A stretch of 49,911 nt of DNA from Sphingomonas sp. (GTDB taxonomy: Bacteria; Pseudomonadota; Alphaproteobacteria; Sphingomonadales; Sphingomonadaceae), in assembly GCF_025362505.1 (NCBI RefSeq), contig NZ_JANYGG010000026.1, positions 1 to 49,911 of the forward strand, in the 5' to 3' direction. Of this stretch, positions 35,232-46,031 are shown in pieces. Both the position numbers and the translations under genes were made by a program. The notes under the pieces are model-generated. The model saw nothing but the letters and a program-made list of their open reading frames with translations, had not been told where the DNA came from and made no database searches. Position 1 is the first letter of the stretch. Each line of letters opens with the position of its first letter.

Positions 35232-36229
35232 GAGCGAGGAATCTGCACGGTTGGCACGCCGGGCTGGGCCGCCGGGGAAGGCGCTCTAGGCGAGACAGGC
35301 TTGGGAGCAGCGGGCGACGCCACCCCTGCCAACGCCTCGCGCGCCAGCTCGCCGATCCCGCCCAACGATCCGATCAACGCGCTCGCCTCGATCGGGAACA
35401 GGATTGTCTTGGCATTTGGGGAGGTTGCGAACAGGCTGATCGCCTCGACATATTTCTGTGCGACGAAATAGTTGATCGCCTGACTGCTGCCGCCGGCGAT
35501 CGCGTCAGACACCATCTGGGTCGCGGTTGCCTCGGCCTGCGCCGACCGCTCGCGCGCCTCGGCGTCGCGAAAGGCGGCCTCCTTGCGCCCCTCGGCCTCG
35601 AGAATCTGGGACTGTTTCTGGCCCTCGGCGCGGTTGATATCGTTCTGGCGTGCACCTTCGGACTCAAGAATCGATGCTCGTTTTTCGCGCTCCGCCTTCA
35701 TTTGCCGCGTCATCGCGTTGACGATGTCGGCCGGCGGACGAATGTCCTTGAGCTCGACGCGGGTGATCTTGATCCCCCACGCCTCGGTCGCATGATCGAC
35801 CACCGACAGCAGCCGACCGTTTATCTCGTCGCGCTTCGACAGCAATTCGTCGAGGTCCATCGACCCCATCACGGTGCGCAAGTTGGTCGTCGCGAGGTTC
35901 AGGATCGCGAGCACCATGTCGCTCACTTCATAAGCCGCCTTGGCCGCGTCGAGCACCTGGAAGAACACGACGCCGTCAACCGCGACCATCGCATTGTCCT
36001 TGGTGATGACCTCCTGCCCCGGGATGTCGAGGACCTGCTCCATCACGTTGACCTTGCGCCCGACGCGATAGAAGAACGCGGGAAAGAAGTTGAACCCGGG
36101 CTGGGCGATCGTCACGAAGCGTCCGAAATGCTCGATCGTGTAATTATAGCCCTGGTGGACGACCTTGATGCTGCTCATGACGAACAGCACAACCAGTGCA
36201 ACGACGAACAGCAGGAAAATGCTCAGCAT
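35228..36229 (-). CDS. SPFH/stomatin-like membrane protein (QmcA type)
   Basis: A 333-aa protein: an N-terminal TM (about 2-20), a SPFH/band 7 domain (KVVHQGYNYTIEHFGRF to about 190), then a long Ala/Glu coiled coil (EKRASILESEGARQ) and a Pro-rich tail. It scaffolds membrane microdomains and usually works with NfeD. The start is ATG 36229 with GGGGAG 5 nt upstream; the much longer open frame to 37054 is antisense to the next gene. Confidence 0.92.
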   Translation of the reverse strand: MLSIFLLFVVALVVLFVMSSIKVVHQGYNYTIEHFGRFVTIAQPGFNFFPAFFYRVGRKVNVMEQVLDIPGQEVITKDNAMVAVDGVVFFQVLDAAKAAYEVSDMVLAILNLATTNLRTVMGSMDLDELLSKRDEINGRLLSVVDHATEAWGIKITRVELKDIRPPADIVNAMTRQMKAEREKRASILESEGARQNDINRAEGQKQSQILEAEGRKEAAFRDAEARERSAQAEATATQMVSDAIAGGSSQAINYFVAQKYVEAISLFATSPNAKTILFPIEASALIGSLGGIGELAREALAGVASPAAPKPVSPRAPSPAAQPGVPTVQIPRS

Positions 36230-36292
36230 GGAAACTCCCCTCGGTTGCCGCCATGATGCGACGGTGTGGCGCGCGGTGGAAGGAAAATCGAC

Positions 36293-37096
36293 ATGAAGGC
36301 GGACCTGTTCGACAGCCAGGCGCTGCTGTTCCTTCCGGCGTCGAATCCGCGCGCGATCGCGAAGGCAAGGGCGAGCCGAGCCGACCTCGTCATCCTCGAC
36401 CTCGAGGACGCGGTCAGGGACGAAGACAAGGACGCGGCGCGGGCGGCGGCGGTGGAAGCGCTCGCCGATCCGTGGCCGATGCCGGTCGCGATTCGCGTCA
36501 ATGCGCTGGGAACGCGGTGGTTCGCCAAGGACGTCGCTGCCGTCCTCGCCAGTCGCGCCGACTTCGTGGTCGCGCCGATGGTGTCGTTTCCCGCCGAGGT
36601 GAATGCGGTGCGCGAAAATTGCGGGAAACCAGTCCTCGCAATGATCGAGAGTGCCGCCGGGGTGATCGCCGCGCCGGCCATTGCGCGCGATGCGGCGGGG
36701 CTGATCGTCGGCACCAACGACCTCGCCGTCGACCTTCGCCTGCCCGCCGACGCTGGCCGCGACGAGCTCCGTTTCGCGCTCCAGTCGATTGTCCTCGCCG
36801 CCCGCGCCGCCGGAATTGCGGTATTCGACGGCGTGTTCAACCGTCTCGACGATCCGCAAGGGCTTGCTCGGGAATGCGCCGAAGCCCGCCGCCTCGGCTT
36901 CGACGGCAAGACGCTGATCCACCCCGATCAGATCATACCCTGTCTTGCAGCTTTCGCGCCTACGCCCGACGAGATCACCCGGGCCGAGCGCCTTGTCGCG
37001 GCGGCGAGCGGAGGCGCCGAACGATTCGAAGGTGCGATGGTCGAAGCGATGCACGTCGCGGCCGCCAGGCGCCTGCTCGAGAGGGCGCGACGCTAG
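36293..37096 (+). CDS. HpcH/HpaI aldolase / citrate lyase beta-like (CoA ester lyase)
   Basis: A 267-aa TIM-barrel lyase of the CitE family (malyl-CoA/citramalyl-CoA lyase-like). Visible blocks are LLFLPASNPRAIAKA, VILDLEDAV with the Mg-binding acids, AMIESAAGVIAA, and a C-terminal GKTLIHPDQI. ATG 36293 follows AAGGAAAATCG. The physiological substrate is unknown. Confidence 0.9.
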   Translation: MKADLFDSQALLFLPASNPRAIAKARASRADLVILDLEDAVRDEDKDAARAAAVEALADPWPMPVAIRVNALGTRWFAKDVAAVLASRADFVVAPMVSFPAEVNAVRENCGKPVLAMIESAAGVIAAPAIARDAAGLIVGTNDLAVDLRLPADAGRDELRFALQSIVLAARAAGIAVFDGVFNRLDDPQGLARECAEARRLGFDGKTLIHPDQIIPCLAAFAPTPDEITRAERLVAAASGGAERFEGAMVEAMHVAAARRLLERARR

Positions 37097-38620
<1,524 letters not shown>

Positions 38621-38629
38621 GCCTTCACT

Positions 38630-38656
38630 CCCTCCCGCTCCAGCGCGAGGGGAGGG
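38630..38656 (+). repeat. GC-rich hairpin between guaB and the methyltransferase gene
   Basis: CCCTCCCGCTC (38630-38640) pairs with GAGGGGAGGG (38647-38656) with one bulged G and loop CAGCGC. The right arm contains the GGAGG ribosome-binding sequence of the gene that starts at 38663, so the folded form would hide it. No T-tract follows. The shape resembles dispersed GC palindromes of sphingomonads. Confidence 0.5.
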
Positions 38657-38662
38657 GGGCAG

Positions 38663-39856
38663 ATGACTCCCTCTGCACGCGTTCAGGCGGCGATCGAGAT
38701 CCTCGACCAGGTGGTCGCCTCCGCGCGCGACGATGGGCCACCTGCCGACGCGATCGTCACCGCGTATTTCAAGACTCGTCGCTACGCCGGATCGAAGGAC
38801 CGTCGCGCCGTGCGCGAACTCGTGTTCCGCGCGATCCGCCGCTCGGCCGAGATTGCCGACAGCGGCCGCTCGGCGATGCTTGGGCTTTCGGCGGACGATC
38901 GCGAAATCCTCGACAGCTTTACTGGCCCGCCGCACGGCCCCGGTCCCGTCGTCAAGGGCGAGAAGCGGACGCGCGCAAGCCTCATTCCGCAGTGGGTGGA
39001 GACCGAGCTGTCGCCGCTGGTCACGCCCGCTGAATGGGCCGCGCTGGTCCAGCGAGCCCCGCTCGACATCCGCGTCAACACCGCCCGCACGACCCGCGAG
39101 GCAATGCTCGAGGCATTCCCCGGCGCGACCCTCACGCCGCTCAGCCCGTGGGGGCTGCGCCTCCCCGCCGATACCCGCGTCGACCAGCATCCGGCGTTCG
39201 CCGAGGGCTTGGTCGAAGTGCAGGACGAGGGCAGCCAGCTGATCGCGCTCGCCTGCGGGGCGAAACCCGGGATGCGAATCGTCGACCTGTGCGCCGGCGC
39301 CGGCGGCAAGGCGCTCGCGCTCGCCGCCGCGTCCGCCAACGCCGCCGAGATCGTCGCCTGCGACACCAATCGCCAGCGCCTCTCGCGCCTCTCCCCGCGT
39401 GCTGACCGCGCCGGCGCGACCATCACCACCCGCCTGCTCGACGCCCCGCGCGAGGCCGAGGCGCTGGTCGCTCTGCAAGGCAGCGCCGACCTCGTCCTGG
39501 TCGATGCGCCCTGCTCGGGCAGCGGCACGTGGCGGCGCAGTCCAGAGGGCCGCTGGCGTCTCACGCCTGACCGCCTAGACCGCGTCATCGCGCTCCAGGC
39601 GCGGGTGCTCGATCTCGCCGCGCCGCTGGTCAAGTCGGGCGGCGCGCTGGTTTACGCGGCCTGCTCGCTGCTGTCGCGCGAGGGAGCAGATCAAGTCGGC
39701 GCTTTCTTAGGCCGCCATTCAGAATGGACCGTGCATGATCCGCTCGGTGATGTCGGGAATGGCCTGGGTCGGAGCGAAGGGGTCGGGCGGCTGCTTACTC
39801 CCGCGCATGACGAGACCGATGGATTTTTCGTCGCGCGCCTCATCCGCTCATGCTAA
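38663..39856 (+). CDS. RsmB/NOP family RNA (cytosine-5) methyltransferase
   Basis: A 397-aa SAM-dependent methyltransferase. The N-terminal part has a short NusB-like helical region; the SAM motif is VDLCAGAGGKALALAAA. The catalytic motifs are DAPCSGSGTWRR and VYAACSLL (the second Cys is the nucleophile in this family). It probably makes m5C in rRNA. Its ribosome site sits in the hairpin described at 38630-38656. Confidence 0.92.
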   Translation: MTPSARVQAAIEILDQVVASARDDGPPADAIVTAYFKTRRYAGSKDRRAVRELVFRAIRRSAEIADSGRSAMLGLSADDREILDSFTGPPHGPGPVVKGEKRTRASLIPQWVETELSPLVTPAEWAALVQRAPLDIRVNTARTTREAMLEAFPGATLTPLSPWGLRLPADTRVDQHPAFAEGLVEVQDEGSQLIALACGAKPGMRIVDLCAGAGGKALALAAASANAAEIVACDTNRQRLSRLSPRADRAGATITTRLLDAPREAEALVALQGSADLVLVDAPCSGSGTWRRSPEGRWRLTPDRLDRVIALQARVLDLAAPLVKSGGALVYAACSLLSREGADQVGAFLGRHSEWTVHDPLGDVGNGLGRSEGVGRLLTPAHDETDGFFVARLIRSC

Positions 39857-39884
39857 TTGAGGTCACGACGTGGTGGAGACTGTA

Positions 39885-40367
39885 ATGCTCAAGCGTTTGA
39901 TCCTGTTGGGAATGACCCTCGGCACAGCGGCGGCGGTTCCGCTCAGCGCACAGAAGCCCGACAGCCAGATCGCGCCCTTGTCGGTGTCGCTGCAGAAAGA
40001 AGGCGAGGCGCTCCTCGCCGCCGGGAGCTACATCGCCGCGCAGGATGCGCTTGAAACCGCGCTTGCGGTCGACCCGCGCAACCGCGAGGCATTCATCGAT
40101 CTTTCCCGAGTTGCGATTCGCCAGAAACTGTTCGGCAAGGCGATCCGCTTCTCCAACAAGGCGCTCGCGCTTGAGCCCAACGACCGCGACGCGCTTGCCG
40201 TTCAAGGGGTCGCGATGGTCGAAGCCGGCGCCTCGGCTCGCGCCCAGCAGAACCTCGCCAAGCTTCAGAACTTGTGCGTGAAGGGCTGTCCGCAATTATC
40301 GGAACTCGGTGCCGCGATCACGCGCGGACCAAGCCCGACCGCGCCGAAACCCGCTCCGAAGAAGTAA
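39885..40367 (+). CDS. Secreted tetratricopeptide (TPR) protein
   Basis: A 160-aa protein with a signal peptide (MLKRLILLGMTLGTAAAVPLSA, cut near residue 22). Two to three TPR-like helix pairs follow (EGEALLAAGSYIAAQDALETAL, then AFIDLSRVAIRQKLFGKAI) and then a Pro/Lys tail. Likely a periplasmic adaptor. ATG 39885 has GGAG 7 nt before it; GTG 39870 is an alternative. Confidence 0.82.
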   Translation: MLKRLILLGMTLGTAAAVPLSAQKPDSQIAPLSVSLQKEGEALLAAGSYIAAQDALETALAVDPRNREAFIDLSRVAIRQKLFGKAIRFSNKALALEPNDRDALAVQGVAMVEAGASARAQQNLAKLQNLCVKGCPQLSELGAAITRGPSPTAPKPAPKK

Positions 40368-40376
40368 GCTTGGCCG

Positions 40377-41204
40377 CTAGCCAAGCCGCCGAGCGACCGC
40401 GACAAACTCATCGACGCTGATAACCTCGGCGCGCTGGGCGCTGTCGATACCGAGTTCGGCGAGCGCTTCGAGCGCTCCCGGGACCGACTTCAGGCTCTGG
40501 CGGAGCATCTTTCGCCGCTGACCAAAGGCGGCCGCCGTCACCCGTTCCAGCACCGCCAGTCCGACCCCTTCCGGCGCTTCCTTGGGGACCAGGTGGACCA
40601 CCGCCGACGCGACCTTGGGCGCCGGAGTGAAGGCCGAGCGGTGAACCGCCAGCGCGATCCGCGCCTCGCACCGCCACTGCGCCGCGACCGACAGCCGGCC
40701 ATAATGCTCGCTTCCCTCCGTCGCGACGATCCGCTCGGCGACCTCGCGCTGGAACATCAGCGTCAGGCTCGTCCACCACGGCGGCCACGGGCCGCCGAGC
40801 CACCGCAGCAGCAGCGCCGTGCCGACATTGTACGGCAGGTTGGCGACGATGTGCGCCGCACCAGGATTTTCGGCGCCGACCACGGAGCGCTCGTCGATCT
40901 CGAGCGCATCGCCCTCGATCACTCGCAGCCGATCGGGGAAGGCGGCCTCGAGCTCGGCCAGCGCCGGAAGGCACCGCCGGTCGCGCTCGACCGCGATCAC
41001 TTTCGCGCCGGTCTCGAGCAATGCGTGCGTCAGTCCGCCCGGTCCCGGACCGACTTCATAGACATTCGCCCCGTCGAGCTCCCCCGGGATTGCCGCGATT
41101 CGCGCCAGCAACTGCCGGTCGAGGATGAAATTTTGCCCAAGCGCCTTGCTCGCCGACAGGCCGTGGCGGGCGATGACCGCGCGAAGCGGCTCGGCCTCGC
41201 TCAC
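40377..41204 (-). CDS. rsmA: 16S rRNA dimethyladenosine methyltransferase
   Basis: RsmA (KsgA) makes N6,N6-dimethyl A1518/A1519 in 16S rRNA. It has 275 aa. The N-terminus reads [16 protein letters not shown], the SAM motif is [15 protein letters not shown], and motif IV is NLPYNV. It starts at GTG 41204, overlapping the pdxA stop (GTGA). A longer frame upstream is antisense-like and not used. Last gene of lptD-surA-pdxA-rsmA. Confidence 0.95.
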   Translation of the reverse strand: MSEAEPLRAVIARHGLSASKALGQNFILDRQLLARIAAIPGELDGANVYEVGPGPGGLTHALLETGAKVIAVERDRRCLPALAELEAAFPDRLRVIEGDALEIDERSVVGAENPGAAHIVANLPYNVGTALLLRWLGGPWPPWWTSLTLMFQREVAERIVATEGSEHYGRLSVAAQWRCEARIALAVHRSAFTPAPKVASAVVHLVPKEAPEGVGLAVLERVTAAAFGQRRKMLRQSLKSVPGALEALAELGIDSAQRAEVISVDEFVAVARRLG

Positions 41205-42205
41205 GCGCAGGAAGCGCGATACGCCGCCGCGCTCGCCGCGACTCGGATCGCGGCCGCCATTGCGCGCGGATCGGCGCGGTCCTGCCCGGCGATGTCGAAC
41301 GCGGTGCCATGATCGGGTGCGGTGCGGACAATCGGCAGGCCGAGGGTGATGTTCACTCCCTCCTCGAAATGGAGCGTTTTCAGCGGGATCAGCGCCTGGT
41401 CGTGGTACATGCACAAGGCCGCATCATACTGAGCACGGGCGCTGGCATGGAACATCGCGTCGGCCGAATGCGGCCCTGTCACGTGCCATCCCTCGGCGCG
41501 CAGCGCGGCGATCGCCGGCTCGATAATATCGATCTCCTCGCGTCCCATCGCCCCGCCCTCTCCGGAATGCGGATTGAACGCCGCCACCGCGAGTCGCGGC
41601 TGGACGATCCCGAAATTACGTTGCAATCCACGCAGCGCCGCCCGCCCGCGCGCCTCGATCAATCCCTGCGTAAGCAATCCCTGCACTTGCCCGAGCGCGA
41701 CATGCGTCGTCACCGGCACCGTCCTCAGGCTCGGCCCGGCGAGCATCATTGCGACATTGCTGGCCGACACGCCGCACCGTTCGGCGACGAATTCGGTTTG
41801 CCCCGAATGGGTGAAGCCGATGCTGTAAAGCTGCTCCTTGCTCACTGGCCCGGTGACCACCGCGCTCGCGGTTCCCGACCGGGCGAGGCCAACCGCCATT
41901 TCGAGCGCATCGAGTGCGGCATGAGCCCCCGCGACGGTCGGCTGACCAGGCACGTCCGCTCCCGTCGCCGGCACCACGATCAGCGGCAGTCCCACATCGA
42001 ACGCGGCATCGGCGTCGCGCGGGTCGTCGACCGTCGCGATCGGCCCGTCCCACACCGCCGACAGCGCGCGCGGATCACCGATCACGACGAACGGCGGCAA
42101 GCTGAACGCGCCTCGATGATCCCAGCATTTGGCGACGATTTCCGGCCCGATTCCCGCCGGATCACCCAGCGAGATCGCGATCGGCGGCGTCGAATTGCTC
42201 GCCAA
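41201..42205 (-). CDS. pdxA: 4-hydroxythreonine-4-phosphate dehydrogenase
   Basis: Vitamin B6 synthesis: oxidises 4-phosphohydroxy-L-threonine. It has 334 aa: [15 protein letters not shown] at the N-terminus, a substrate block GHSGQTEF, and the metal histidines including [11 protein letters not shown]. It starts 4 nt after the surA stop and overlaps rsmA by 4 nt. Confidence 0.95.
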   Translation of the reverse strand: MASNSTPPIAISLGDPAGIGPEIVAKCWDHRGAFSLPPFVVIGDPRALSAVWDGPIATVDDPRDADAAFDVGLPLIVVPATGADVPGQPTVAGAHAALDALEMAVGLARSGTASAVVTGPVSKEQLYSIGFTHSGQTEFVAERCGVSASNVAMMLAGPSLRTVPVTTHVALGQVQGLLTQGLIEARGRAALRGLQRNFGIVQPRLAVAAFNPHSGEGGAMGREEIDIIEPAIAALRAEGWHVTGPHSADAMFHASARAQYDAALCMYHDQALIPLKTLHFEEGVNITLGLPIVRTAPDHGTAFDIAGQDRADPRAMAAAIRVAASAAAYRASCA

Positions 42206-42209
42206 TGGT

Positions 42210-43559
42210 CTAGCGGAAATCGATCACGGCGTCGCGCCGCAGGTCGCGCAGGTATCGCCGCGCTCGCAGATTCACTCGCGCCTCGTTGAGCTGCGAATAG
42301 ACCTGGTCGAAGGTCGGCGCGGTCGGATCGACCTCGTCGCGACCGCAGATCACCAGCGTGCGAACGCCTTCGTCAATCGATCCGAACGGCCGCGTTGCCT
42401 GGCCGACCTGCATCGGCAGCATCATCTCCTGCAGCGCCGCCGGCAGGTCACGCAGCTTGACCCCGTCGGACTGAACCACTTCGCCCTTGAAGTCGGCGGC
42501 AAGCTTGTCGGCTCCGCCGCACCCGCCGATATTCGCCACCGCCGCGGCGAACTTCTGAACGGTCGGCTCGGCCTGCTCGCGGGTGATCCCCTTGGGAAAG
42601 GACATCGACACCTGCTTGAGGCTGAGCACCGCGTTGCGCGCATCGGCGGTGAGGATCTTGCGCGTGTCCTGGAGGGCAATGATCGACACACCACCGGGGA
42701 CCGGGATCGGATCGGACACGCTGCCCGGCTTCAAAGTCCGAACCGCTGCCGCGATTGGCGCGGGAAGCTGCTCGGGCCGCACCCAGCCCAGGTCACCGCC
42801 GACCGCCGAGGTCGACGCTTCGCTGTACTGGCGGGCGTAGCCGACGAACGACCCGCCCTGCTTTAGCGCAGCGAGGATCTTGGCGGCGTTCTCGGCGACC
42901 TGCGCCTCGTTGCCCGGGGTCGCGGCAAGGTAGATCTCACCGACGCGATATTCCTCCGTGCCTTTCGACGCGTTCATCTTGTCGATCACCGCCTTGACCT
43001 CGTCGTCACCGACGCTGACGCCGTTTTCGACCTTGGCGCGCTGAAGACGCTGCCATGCGATCTCGCCCTCGATCTGGCGGCGGATCGAGCGAATCGACGA
43101 GCCGTTGCCCTTGAGATAGTCGGCCATCTGCTCGGGCGTCTGCTTTACGTTGCCGGCAACGCGCGCAACCGTCTTGTCGATGTCGGCTGCGGAGACCTTG
43201 ATGTCCTCGCCCTTCGCCGCCTGGATCTGCAGCGTCTCGTCGATCAGGTTGCGCAGCACCTGCTGGCGCAGCGTCTGCATCTGGTCGGCGGGGATCTTGC
43301 CGCCGTTGGCGATCGCCAGCAGCGCGAGCCGCTGGTCGATGTCGGTCTGGGTGATCACCGTCCCATTGACGATCGCGGTCGCACGAACCTCGGTCGGCAG
43401 GGTCGTTCCGAACAGTTCGGGGTTCGACGGCAGGCGCAGCCCGGTCGTGCTGTTAAACGGAGTCGCCACCGGGGCGGTGTCGTCGGGAGCCTCCTGTGCC
43501 AGCGCGACGCTTGCCAGCGCGACCGCCGCGCTTGCCGCCAGTTTGACTGTCCAGCTCAT
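42210..43559 (-). CDS. surA: Periplasmic chaperone / peptidylprolyl isomerase SurA
   Basis: SurA guides outer-membrane proteins such as LptD to the BAM complex. It has 449 aa: a signal peptide (about 1-22, ending SVALAQ), an N-terminal chaperone domain (TAIVNGTVITQTDIDQRL), and one parvulin domain around 195-300 (ARQYSEASTSAVGGDLGWV). The second PPIase domain of E. coli is not clear. The start is ATG 43559 with AGGCAAG upstream. It lies between lptD and pdxA, the classical order. Confidence 0.93.
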   Translation of the reverse strand: MSWTVKLAASAAVALASVALAQEAPDDTAPVATPFNSTTGLRLPSNPELFGTTLPTEVRATAIVNGTVITQTDIDQRLALLAIANGGKIPADQMQTLRQQVLRNLIDETLQIQAAKGEDIKVSAADIDKTVARVAGNVKQTPEQMADYLKGNGSSIRSIRRQIEGEIAWQRLQRAKVENGVSVGDDEVKAVIDKMNASKGTEEYRVGEIYLAATPGNEAQVAENAAKILAALKQGGSFVGYARQYSEASTSAVGGDLGWVRPEQLPAPIAAAVRTLKPGSVSDPIPVPGGVSIIALQDTRKILTADARNAVLSLKQVSMSFPKGITREQAEPTVQKFAAAVANIGGCGGADKLAADFKGEVVQSDGVKLRDLPAALQEMMLPMQVGQATRPFGSIDEGVRTLVICGRDEVDPTAPTFDQVYSQLNEARVNLRARRYLRDLRRDAVIDFR

Positions 43560-43644
43560 CGTCTTGCCTGATTCCACGCTCGAAATATCCTTGTTGTGCA
43601 ACCGTCTAGGGGAAGCCCTTTGCGCCACCCCGCTTAACCCAGCC

Positions 43645-45870
43645 TTAGCGGCCAAGGTTCTTGAGAGCGAAATGGAGTGCGAAAGTGCTGCCTTTGCGGA
43701 ACGTACCGATGCGCTCATAGTCGCGTCGCCACTGGACGCCTAATGTCAGGCAATCATCCTCATAATCGATCCCCAGCCGGTGGCGGACCGGCTTGAAGCC
43801 GCTGGCCAGCGATAGCGGATCTTCGGTCTTGTTGGTGAGGTCGATCACGGTCGCTCCGAACAGCGACCAATAGCGGCGGAACTTTACCCGCCCGGCGAGC
43901 CTCAGCTCTTCCTTGTCGCGTAAATCCTCGATCGCCGGATCAATGTTGCGGTTGAGGCGGAGATAGCCGAGCTGCAGATAGGTCTGCTCGCTGCCGAACG
44001 TCAGGTCGACCTCGTTATGGCGGATCGCAAAATTGCCTTTGTCGATGCGAAAGCGATGCGAGATGTCGACCAGCCGGCCATAGCGGACACGGGTTCGCCC
44101 GACGATGTCGGAAAAGCGGTCGGTCAGCCCGGTGCCGATCGGAAAGATCGTCGGGCTTCGTCTCAGGCGATAACTTTGGCCGATGACGGTGTTGACCGAA
44201 AAGCGCGGCCTCTCGAGGGTGTATTCGGCGCCATAGGTCACCCGCGAGCCATCCTCCCACCGGTCGTAGCCTGAGAAGCGGTTGATCGCGAACAGGTTCG
44301 AATCCTCGAGGTCGATCGAACGGCTGTCCTCATTGGGTATCGCGATGTTCGGCGTTGGCGGGGTCAGCACGACCTGGAACCGGGGCACGAACATCTGCGT
44401 CCCCCCGAACGCCCGCCCGACCAGCGGCCAGCGCGCATCGGCGACGAGCGCGCCGATCGCGCGTGAATGCCATCCGTCTAGGCCGCGATATGAGACGACG
44501 CTGGTCGATGCCGAATCATCGGTGTGATAGACGTCGCCGCGAGCGAGGGCGGTAAAGGTCAGCTGCTGGCCCATCGCGGTCAGCTTTCGCATGTCCCACC
44601 GCGCCTGAACGAACGCGCGTTGCGTATCCTGACCGTCAGTGCGCGTGATCGCCAGGCTGTTCGCCTGCAATTCGATCCGCCCGCCGAAGATCGGGTTGGT
44701 TAGCCGCAGTCGCGCGTCGATCACCGGCAATGCAATCGGGATCGTCTTCTGCTTGTCGTCGACGCGCAGGCCCTGGAACACCCAGGCGGCAATCGAGACA
44801 TAGCTGTTGCGGTCGATCCGCTCGAGGTCGAGGAAGCTGCGCAGCCGATCGTCGCGGGTCAGGTCGTAGCGCCGCGTCACGGTCTTGTCGGTCGCCGCGC
44901 GAAGCGATACTGTCAGGCTCCAATAGGGGTTGAACTGGGCGCGGCCATTGGCTTCAAAATAGCCACGGAAGGCATTGCGGCCGATCGGTTGAAGGGTCGT
45001 CGAGCTGTCGACCCGGCTGTAGGACGTGAATGCACCGACTTGGAACGCACCGATTTTGGTCAGCTGGCGATAGCGGCCTTCGATCGACGGCGTCGTACTC
45101 GAATAAAGATGCGGTGTAACGGTGAGGTCCCGGTTGGGCGCAAACTGCCAATGGTATGCCGCCGCGATTTCGAGGCCGTTCGAGTTCGAATAAGCGAGGT
45201 CGGGAATGAGCAAGCCGGTCTGACCCCCGCTCCCGGTTCTGATCGCGACGATGGACAGGAGCGGCAAAGAGACGCCCAGCACGTTCAACCGCCCGCCGCT
45301 GAACTTGATATGTTTGCCGTCAGCGGACCGTTCGACCCGAGCCGCGGTGATGGTCCAGCTCGGCCGCTTCTGCCGCCCGCATTCGGCAGTAATCGGGCAG
45401 CCCGTGTAAATCGCATTGTCGAGGACCGTCGCGCCATTAAGCCGCCTGCCTCGCTGCGCCGCCACCCGCCCGCCGGTGTCGAGCACCAGCAACAAATTAT
45501 CGATCGTCCCGTCTTTGAGGCTGTCGGTCAGATCGACCTTGTCACCGATCAGCTTATTGCCCTGCGGGTCGAGCACGACGACGTTGCCGGACGCCTGCAC
45601 CTGACCGGTCTTGCGGTCCCACACCACCCGATCGGCGGCGAGGTAATTGCCGTCACGGGCGAGCCTTACCGATCCGCTGGCACTGACCACTTCGCTACCA
45701 TTGTCATAGGACAGGTTGTCGGCGGCGAAGTCGAGTGACCCGGTATTCTCCAGGATCAGCGGGCTTCCATCCGCTGCCGGCGCGACCGTCGCCGCGTCCT
45801 GCGCACGAGCCACGGCGGGAGCTGCGAGCAACAGCGGCAGCGCCGTCCAACAAAACTTCGATGCGCGCAA
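43645..45870 (-). CDS. lptD: LPS-assembly protein LptD
   Basis: LptD with LptE inserts LPS into the outer leaflet. It has 741 aa: a signal peptide (1-23), an OstA/LptA-like jellyroll (about 40-170, SLDFAADNLSYDNGSEVV), then a 26-strand beta barrel to the C-terminus (FALHFALKNLGR, aromatic-rich). Cys pairs for the disulphide are partly visible (TGCPITAECGR). First gene of the operon with surA-pdxA-rsmA; pepA is divergent. Confidence 0.94.
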   Translation of the reverse strand: MRASKFCWTALPLLLAAPAVARAQDAATVAPAADGSPLILENTGSLDFAADNLSYDNGSEVVSASGSVRLARDGNYLAADRVVWDRKTGQVQASGNVVVLDPQGNKLIGDKVDLTDSLKDGTIDNLLLVLDTGGRVAAQRGRRLNGATVLDNAIYTGCPITAECGRQKRPSWTITAARVERSADGKHIKFSGGRLNVLGVSLPLLSIVAIRTGSGGQTGLLIPDLAYSNSNGLEIAAAYHWQFAPNRDLTVTPHLYSSTTPSIEGRYRQLTKIGAFQVGAFTSYSRVDSSTTLQPIGRNAFRGYFEANGRAQFNPYWSLTVSLRAATDKTVTRRYDLTRDDRLRSFLDLERIDRNSYVSIAAWVFQGLRVDDKQKTIPIALPVIDARLRLTNPIFGGRIELQANSLAITRTDGQDTQRAFVQARWDMRKLTAMGQQLTFTALARGDVYHTDDSASTSVVSYRGLDGWHSRAIGALVADARWPLVGRAFGGTQMFVPRFQVVLTPPTPNIAIPNEDSRSIDLEDSNLFAINRFSGYDRWEDGSRVTYGAEYTLERPRFSVNTVIGQSYRLRRSPTIFPIGTGLTDRFSDIVGRTRVRYGRLVDISHRFRIDKGNFAIRHNEVDLTFGSEQTYLQLGYLRLNRNIDPAIEDLRDKEELRLAGRVKFRRYWSLFGATVIDLTNKTEDPLSLASGFKPVRHRLGIDYEDDCLTLGVQWRRDYERIGTFRKGSTFALHFALKNLGR

Positions 45871-46031
45871 CGCTGGCTCGTCCGGATGAGGGGTTCGTCT
45901 TCGCCTATTGCACCTCGAACCGAGGGCGGCAATCCGGAACGCACCGCGCCCGAGCGCGCTATCGCCTTTGCCTAAGCGTTCACCACGCCCTAAAGCGCGC
46001 CCAACTTTTATCCGTAGCCCAAGGACTCTCC

